NCBI RefSeq assembly: GCF_000092065.1
Contig: NC_009369.1
Coordinates: forward strand, 310,001-374,000
Direction: 5' to 3'
DNA length: 64,000 bases
Origin: Ostreococcus lucimarinus CCE9901
Taxonomy: Eukaryota > Chlorophyta > Mamiellophyceae > Mamiellales > Bathycoccaceae
This document shows, one piece after another, positions 25,701-34,700 of the stretch. Numbering within the stretch: the first letter of the stretch is position 1; each line of letters starts with the position of its first letter. The position numbers were made by a program, and so were the translations under genes. The notes beneath the pieces are model-generated. The model was not told the DNA's origin and made no database searches. It worked only from the letters and a program-made list of their open reading frames with translations.

Positions 25701-28700
25701 ACGGTGGCGATTGCTGCCAAGACACGTGCCGGCAAGTCTTTAGTGACGGCGCATATTGCCAGGCGCAAGATTGCCGGGATCACTCAATCTCACCAGTGAC
25801 AGGGCGACCGACATCTGGGTTCTGGAGCTCGTACAACGCCAAGGCGCTCGTCGCTCGGGAACTCTCTGTGGAGTGGAAGGTGACGTTTCCAGTAGATGAC
25901 ACTCTTCCGTTGATTGATGGCGTTCTCACCGGTACCGCGTGCTGCATGCAAGACAAGAGCGGCTTGGACGTGTTGCACGCAAATAAGGGTACATTCGTCG
26001 CGGGTGCGCCGTGCCTGGACGCTGTCTTGACTCGCGACACGAGCTGTTTGCTTCGCGCCGCGCTTACGGCGGACAACGGCGAATTCGTCGTCAAGGAAAA
26101 CCAGCCCGTATCGCTTACGCTCGAATTTGAAGGGAACCCTCGCGGGATGAATTGCACAATCGGCGGCGAATCGGTGACGATGACGCAGACACGCGCCGCG
26201 AGCTCTGGCGTCACCGCGCTGTGGTCAACCACACGGACTTCGGTGAATGCAGTCGACACCGCGATTGCGACGCGCATTGCGGCGTCTGAGGAGCAGAAGC
26301 GACGTCACGAACTTTTGCCCGAGGTTTTCGAATTAAATCTGTGGGCGAATTGTTCACGAGGCGTCACGATTCCGTTTGAGTGTTCCATTTCGGATTGCGG
26401 TGGCAACTTGTTTGAGATTACCGACGCCGTCGACCCGACTTCAGATGTGTGCTTTGACTACGTGCGCCCGGACGCGACCAGCATTGGGCAGACGAGTTCG
26501 AACACGTGCAGCAACGCATACGCCAAAGTTGGCGATACGCTGATACTCAACGTTACGATGGATGCGGACGTTTCCAATCCCACTGCGTACACCCTCGCTG
26601 GCGAAGCGTGCACGTTGAGAACTTTCGGTACGAATGCGTTTACGTGTGACGTCGTCGTGTCGTCGACGACGATTGAAGGACCCGCAAACTTCACGTTTGA
26701 CGGCATCAAAAGCTCTGTGCCCGCGTATCTCGACGCCGTCAACACGAGCTACACTGAACTGAAGACGTTATCTCCAGATGGCGTCGTCACGCTCGGTGGG
26801 GATCGCGTCATCATCGATCGGACTGCGCCGACTTTTGACTCTTTGGCGATGTACAGCCTCGAAGTCGCTAACAAGACGTGTCAGAAGCGGTGTACCGTTC
26901 GCGTCGCCATCGACGCCGCGGAAGAGTTGAGTAGCTGCACGGCAACTATCGGTGGCATCACTGCAAACATCACCGGCACGGGCTCCGAACGCGTGGCGGA
27001 GGCGTACATTGATGAGAACAGTGGTATAGCGGCGGGCGAGATTACCTTCTCCGTCATCTGCCTGGATCTCGCGTGCAACTCGGTGACGACATCGACGCTC
27101 GTTGGTGATACGGACGCCGTGATTTATTCTTTAGACCGGGACATTCCATTGGAAGTCTTGTTCTACAGCGATCGACCGGGGCACTTGGAAATTGGGAACG
27201 AAAACGACTGTCTCATGATGGAGATGAGGTTTCTTCTCGCCGTCGAACTGAAAGCCATCGTCATGGGCAATATTACGAACAACGCATTGAGTCTGTGGAA
27301 CATCACCACAACCGGTGGCGCCTTGGTAGTCCCGGGTACGACCCACACCTATTATCTCATCACTCACTGCATCACGGATGCGTGGGGTACGGAGGACTGG
27401 CCAGTCGTTCCTTGGAGTTTTACGTACGACGATGGATTGCAAGACGTTGTGTGGAACACGACTTTTACGTCTGACGTAAACTTTCCGCGAGTGGTCCGAC
27501 TCGATTTGGAAGACCCAGTCGCGACGTACGTCTACGCCTTCACCACTGGCGCTAATGATCCATCGGCTGGTCTCGGCGACGCGCTGTACTTGGATATCAT
27601 CGCCAGCGAAGCAGTTGTGGCGCCGACGGTGACGTTTGGCGGCGTAACGCTCAACGCCACCGATGTCTCGCAAGTGGGTACGTCTAGCGAGTGGCGCGCG
27701 GGTCCCTACATCGTGAAGAATTCGACGGATGACCCGAACATTCTGAAGGATATCAACGATTGTTTCTTATTCAGCGTGACGCTGAAGGACTTAGTCGATC
27801 ACACATCCATATTGTACTCGCAGCAAGTCAACGCCACGGGCTCGCTCAATTGCGTCACGCAACGCGTTGACATTGATCAAGATGCGCCCACCATCGTTTG
27901 GTTGCAAACTGAGTACGTCACCGCTACCACCGTAGACTTTACCTTTGCCGTAGACGAACTCTCCAACGTCAGCTACGTCGTCTTGCCGAGAGGTGCGGTG
28001 GAGCCGACGCCTTTGGAAGTTCAAGCAGGCACCGGAGCAGCGGGTACTGGCGCTGTGGCCAGCGGTGTTAAGGAATATCTTGGATCATCCACGCCTTCTC
28101 CGGGAGCTGGTGCGGGTGGCAAGGGCCAAGATGTGTTAAACATCACTGGTCTTCTCGCGGGTACGAACTACGACGTATGGTTCGTGCCTTTCGATCGATT
28201 CGGCAACTCCCAAACCGAGGCGCAAAGTCGATGGATACGAACCGTTGGGTTGGACATGCTCATCAACTCGCTTGCGACGCAAGAGGGCGGTTACACGGAT
28301 GTCATTCAGGTGAAGCTCACGCAAGTCCCGACCGCAGATGTTTCGGTGACGATCAGTGAACGCAGTGGTATCGGGAACGTCGTCCTCGTTGATCAGGCGC
28401 TGAGTCTTACGGATTACGTCTCCTCGGTGACGCTAGTCTTCACGCCCATCACGTGGAACGTAGCGCAAGAAGTCGGTGTCAAGGCGGTTGATGACATTTA
28501 TGTCGAAGATCAACACACAGAAGAGTTGAAGTTTGACGTACGATCGCTTGATGTACGCTATGACGCGCTCGTCGATCCAAACCGTACGGTCGTCATCGCA
28601 GATAACGACGAGTGTGGCGTCATCGTGTATGACCCCAACAATCGACCCTTGGAGCGCACTCTCTCGTGCAGCGCGAATGCAGTGATCGCTTTGTTGAACT

Positions 28701-31700
28701 ATTCCGTCGCTGAAGATACGACGGTATACGCAGATATCTACTTGCAAGCGGCGGTGCGAGGCGATGACGTGCGCGTGACGCTGACGAGCTCTGATTTGAC
28801 GCAAATTTCATCTCCAGCGTCCGTCACTCTGACGTTCAACGAAACCAACTACAATTTGGCGCAACGTGTCCCAATCATTCCGGTGTATTCGTGCGTCGCC
28901 GCGCTTGATCGCTACGTTCCGATCGCAGTGAGCGTAGAATCCGCGACGACGTGCGGCGATCTCGTCGTACCAGAAATTCCTGTGTACGTGACAGATTTGC
29001 AAAAGGTTGGATTAGCGTTTACCAAGGCGCAAATCACCGGCCCCCCCGGGAGCAACTACGAGTTTGACATGTATTTAACGTCTCAACCGACATCAGACGT
29101 TCAAGTGTCCTTAGCAACGCTACCAGACGCTTTCGGAGCCGACTTGTACGGCAGCGCGTCGTTCAATTGCGGTGCCCAAGGTCCTGTTTGGACGTTTAGT
29201 GCTGATGAGTGCTCGGTGCCGGTGACTTGCATCGTCACGCTCGTCGGCGACGACACCAAGTGCGGAGATGTGACGTTGCAAGTTGGCGCCAAAGTCACTT
29301 CCTTGGATTCAATGTACAACGGCATCTCGAGTTCGCCGCCGAATATGACCATCCTCGAAACCGCCAACGCCGCGGGATGGTACATTCGAAATGCTGACAA
29401 CACAGAATTCATCGTGACGCCGCCAGATGCGCCAAACGGCACGTTGCCGCTCGAACCGTGGAAGGTGAATGAACAGATTGAAACGGGTATTTACACCATC
29501 ACACCGACTACGGCGTTGTGCAAAACAGTGACCCTTCGACCGTATATTCCAGACACAGATTACGCTCGATACGCCACCATCTCTCCGAGACAGGTGACAC
29601 TTGAGGCTGGATTCTTTGGTCCGACGAAGTTCAAAGTCATCTTCCCGCGTAACTACAACGTGCCCGTGACGAACGACATCGTTCAAATTTGGCACGATGT
29701 GGTGTACGGCACTGATGATCCGGATTACCTCGCATTGAGCCCGAATCTCGGTGGTAGTGCCCTGCCGGTCGAAATCGTCGAGTACGACGTCGCCGGTTTA
29801 TTGCTCGGCAACGGCGCGGAGAACACTGTTCTCATCGATGAGCCGTGCTCGACAGATGTGACGACACAGGTCTCATCTTTGGGATTCACGCTGTCAAGTG
29901 CACCCTCTGCAACTGTCGTCGTTTCGCTCAGCGAAATGAATTACAACGCGACTCAACTCGCGATTCTGAAGGCGAATAAACACCTTGTGTTGGGGACAAC
30001 GTCGCTGAGTTTTACGCCCAACAATTGGAACATTCCGCAGCCGGTGATGGTCTCCGCCATCAGCTATGACAACCTGACGGAAGCCCGCACGGCATATGTA
30101 TGTGGAGATATGACTTCAGATGATGATGTGTATCAAGCACTGAATCAAACGTGCTACCCCGTGCATATTTGTGATTGCTCCGGTTCATGCGGTCTCATCT
30201 CGTTTGATGATCACGCGAATTGTACTTTCGCCGCTGACCAATTAAACAACACGGAGATAACGTTCCCGCCTAGTATGAAGCAACTTTCATCTTGTTGGAA
30301 CATCAGTGCCACCTGTGGCGGTATTCAGGTCGCGAGTTTAAGCGCTGCCGGTCACGATCCGGTCATGACGAACTTTACGACGCTGCCAGATTCTGAAGCG
30401 TACTCGGTGAGTTTGGACAAAGTACAACGGTTATTTTACACCACGCAGTGGTCTGTCATCGATAAACTCGAGCTACCGCTATCGCTAATCGATGGTGGTA
30501 TGCAAGGCTTGACGGACGCTTCTGGTACCTATTGCCTCGGTATCTCATCATCGAGCTTTGTCGTCAACAACACAGCCAATGGTGGCTTGTTTGTTGAAAA
30601 GGCCGCCCCGATGAGCGCCTTTGCGAATTCTTTCGAAATCCTCCCGGCAGCGGCGAATACATTTGATTCGGACGTGTACATCCTTGAGGTGAGAGTTCTT
30701 GCCGGTGCATCGCCGTTGACTGATTCGTATTCGCTCAATTGCACGGATGGAGGCAACTTCTCTGCACCAGGCGGATGTATCATCGGTCCCAGTCTTCGAG
30801 GGTATTTCAATAACGCAACGCAAGTCATGACGTTCACGAACACGGCATATCTCCCGGAAGCAGATTTGGCCAACGCAGCTGGTAGAAAATTACTTGGAAA
30901 GTACCCATACCCATCACAACGCCGTCGCCTGTTGCAGGCACCGGCTGCACCGGCTCCTGCATCGACTTCTCAATTTGTGTGGGCTGTGAACAACATAACG
31001 TTTTCGGACATCAGTCTAGATCCCACCGGTGCGACGCGAATGATGAACACTCGAGTGGTGGATCAGTTCGGGGCCATCGTCGAAGGACCAATTCTAAATA
31101 TCGATACCGAAGGTGTGAACGATCCACCGATTATCGATATCGACTTGCCGCTCATTTACACAGAGAAAGAGAGTCTGACGCTCAACGCACCGCTTCAAGC
31201 CTATGACGTTGACAATTATAATTGGACGCAGTGTGTCGTGAACATCACGGATATCGCAAACAACTTCATGGCTGGAGATACATTCTCGTATAACAAAACG
31301 GCAATCGTCGAATACTATCAGTATTGGAACACATCTTTGCCAGCCGGTTTCGTGGACATTGACGCCACGTTCACCGACTCTCAGCGTACAGTGACTTTCG
31401 CCGGCCTGGCGCCGCCGGCGGCGTACTTGCGTGCGATGCGAAACCTGGTGCTGTTGAATGCTGGACCGGCAATGACAGCGGATGATCGATACATCATGTT
31501 CTGCTGTCAAGATCCGGAAGCGCTCAACAACAAAGGGTGCGGTTTGCAACGTGTTGTGTTCCAACCCGTCAACGACCCCCCGCTAGCTGAGAACAAGATT
31601 GTGTATCTTGCTGATCCTCGCGTCGGAGGGTTAACCGGTGAAACTGTTCCAGGATCAGATCCTGATGGCGATACGTTCACGTTCAATATTTCATGCTTAC

Positions 31701-34700
31701 CGAACAAGGGTGACTTGACGTTCAACACCGCCACCGGACAGTTTGATTATGCCCCGTATCCAAACATGATCGGCGACGACAGATTCGTGTACTTTACGTG
31801 GGATGGATACACCGGTCCAAACGAACGCCCGTTGCAGTCGAAATACGCCACTGTAGAGATTCGCATCGGCAACGGCGAGACGAATCCCGTGGCGCAAGAT
31901 ATTAACGTCGATGTGTGGGAGAACTCTGCTGAGTATTTCACGTTCAGCGCCACCGATGCAGATTCCACCAACACGGAGATGACGAACGATATTCTTCGAT
32001 ATCAAATCTTTGAAGAACCGGAGCTGAATGTTGCGGGTATTCAGCTTGACACTCAGCAAATGAGTGGAGGGAAGCGATATTCCGAAAATGCAACGTTCCA
32101 GTACACGGCGTTCTCGAGTTCTGATCTCGTCAGGCGCGTGTCAGAGCGTATGGCGAACTACGGCACCAACTTCGATTTCAACACTCTTGCGCGAGAAAAT
32201 CATCCGGGATTCAACGTGACGTCCTTCAAATATGTCGCTATCGATTTATCTGGTCGCGTTTCCAACGTCGCAAACGCCTGGGTCTGGGTTCGACTCACCT
32301 CAGAGACGAATTCTCGACCGAGTGCCAACGCGATGACGTTCACCACGCCTGAATCTGTCGGCGTGGCGAGCAATTTCGACACGGCGGATTCCGAATCCCC
32401 GTTGCAACTGAGACACACGCTCCCATCGCTCGCGTTACAGCCGACGCTCGGCGTCGCTGCGCAAGTCGGTATCGCTGCCTCACCCTACGGCAAGGCGTTC
32501 ACATATGAACCGTTTCCATTCTATTACGGCGTTGATGTGTTCGAATACCTCGTCACCGATCCACACGGGTCTACTTCTGATCTCACCACTATCACCGTCA
32601 CGGTCTCGCAAGTCGATCAGCCGCCACAAGGCGCATGCGGAGTGAACTCTACTCTTAAGTCCTCAGCCGATCCGACGTACGATCTCAAAGGACGAACGGC
32701 GGAACTGAGCGTGCTCATGGGTTATCAAATTATCCGCGCCAAGACGATGCGATATTTGATCAATCCCGAGCGAAGAGACTTGGAGTTTTACAATTACTTG
32801 CCCTTTATCAATGATTTGTCCAAGTTTGACAGCGTCATCGATCATCAAAATATATTTTTGTCATGTGGGTCGACTTCAGCTTTGACAACGGCTGCTATTT
32901 ATCACGACCAAGTGACCGCGGTGGCGCTCTTGGCGTACGATGTCGACCAAGCTGTGAACGACACAATACGGTACGTACTAAGTGAACTGCCGACTATAGC
33001 GTCGTCAGATGCAGCACGAGGTACAGCTGGGTACGCTGGTACTCTTTATCGATACGTCGCCCCGAATGGCACATATTACAACTCCACCGGGACGACAGTG
33101 TACTCTTACACATCAGATTCCGTCACCGGACTCACGCCGCTCGCCGCTGGTGATACCATCGGTGACGCCGCGAATGGGGCTGTAATGCTGCTTTTCAAGC
33201 CTCGAGAATACATCCACGGACCAATCACGTTCAAATGGCATGCGGTAGATACAACGACGTCGGCGCGAGGCGACGACGTCGCGATGACAATCAGTGCCAT
33301 GTGCAGAGGAGGTGAAAGCGTCAACGCTGACCATGGAGAAACGTGCGATTTGTGCCCAGTTGGTTCATTCAACTCGGCGAACATAGCCGATCAACAAAGC
33401 TGCGTGCAGTGCCCGGCGGGGAGTTACACCTCCGCCACGGGCTCGACTATTTGCGTGCCATGTCCCGCGGATACGTACGCGAGCACCGCCGGATCGCAAG
33501 TCTGTACACCATGCCCAGCGAACACGCGTTCACCATCAGGAAGCGACGACGTTTCAGATTGCCTGTGCGATATCGGTTTTGTCGTTTCGAACAGCCCGCA
33601 GTGCCATCCTTGCGCGCTCGATCGCGTCAAATGTACCGAACTCGGTCAGTACACACCTCTTCCGTACGATGGATTTTGGCAAGATAGCACAAATGGAAAA
33701 CGAAACCTCACCTGTATCCCGGGCTTGGCTTGTCAAGAGAAGTTTGATAAGGACGAAGTACGCACTGGTGCATGTGCGCAACCTCGGTTCTACGCCAATA
33801 ATGTGACAAATTCTCCCGCGTACGTCGGAGATGGTTGCTCAAAGTGTGCGAAAGATCACTATCGTTACGCGTCCTTCTGCGAAGCGTGTGACCCAGTGCA
33901 AGAAGTAAGAATCTTCTTCGTGATACTGGCGTACTGCGTTGCGCTTTACGCCATGTTCGAACTCGCAACACACCCAGCTATTCCTTCTTTGACGATTTTG
34001 CTGTCATTCACGCAAATCACTGCTCAAATGCAGTACTTTGAAATTCCGTGGCCGAAAGCGCTCGCGCGTTGGATGCAAGTCGCGTCGCTCGCCGTGGCAG
34101 ACTTACAAATCCTTGGTTTAGATTGCGTTTCGACCTGGGACTACTTCACGCGATTCGCGACGACCATGTTCGCACCTTTTGTTTGGGTGTTCGTCCTCGG
34201 CATCGCCATCATTTTACGCTGCTGGAGAGAGATTGCGAATCAAGCTTATGCGAACGTGCAGCGACGGCGACTGATTGAGCGTCGAAGACTGCTCCACGAA
34301 TTTGACGTCGACGCCAAAAAATGGACTGATCTCGCCATCGCTCGCGATGGGTTACCGTTTGATCGCCCCGATTTGAAGGGCAAAGGAGACGACTACAACG
34401 CACTTGAGCTGCATCTGTACGGCAATACTAAAAACGAAGGGTTGCGAAAAAGAGTCTTCAAAGAGGGCGTCGAAGAGTTACGCAAGGCGGATTTGCGGGC
34501 GAAAAGCTCGCAAGAACAGTCCAAGACTGAGCGAAAGCTGAGGCAAACCAAGGATGAAATAGAAGAGCTCGAAAAGCAAAAGGCTGTGAGCGCCAGAATC
34601 ATCCGGGATAACGTCAACCGCGCCATTCCTTCGCTCGTCATCGTCATGTGGTGGGGTTACATGCTCTTGAGCCGCACCGCGATCGAGTACTTTGAATGCA

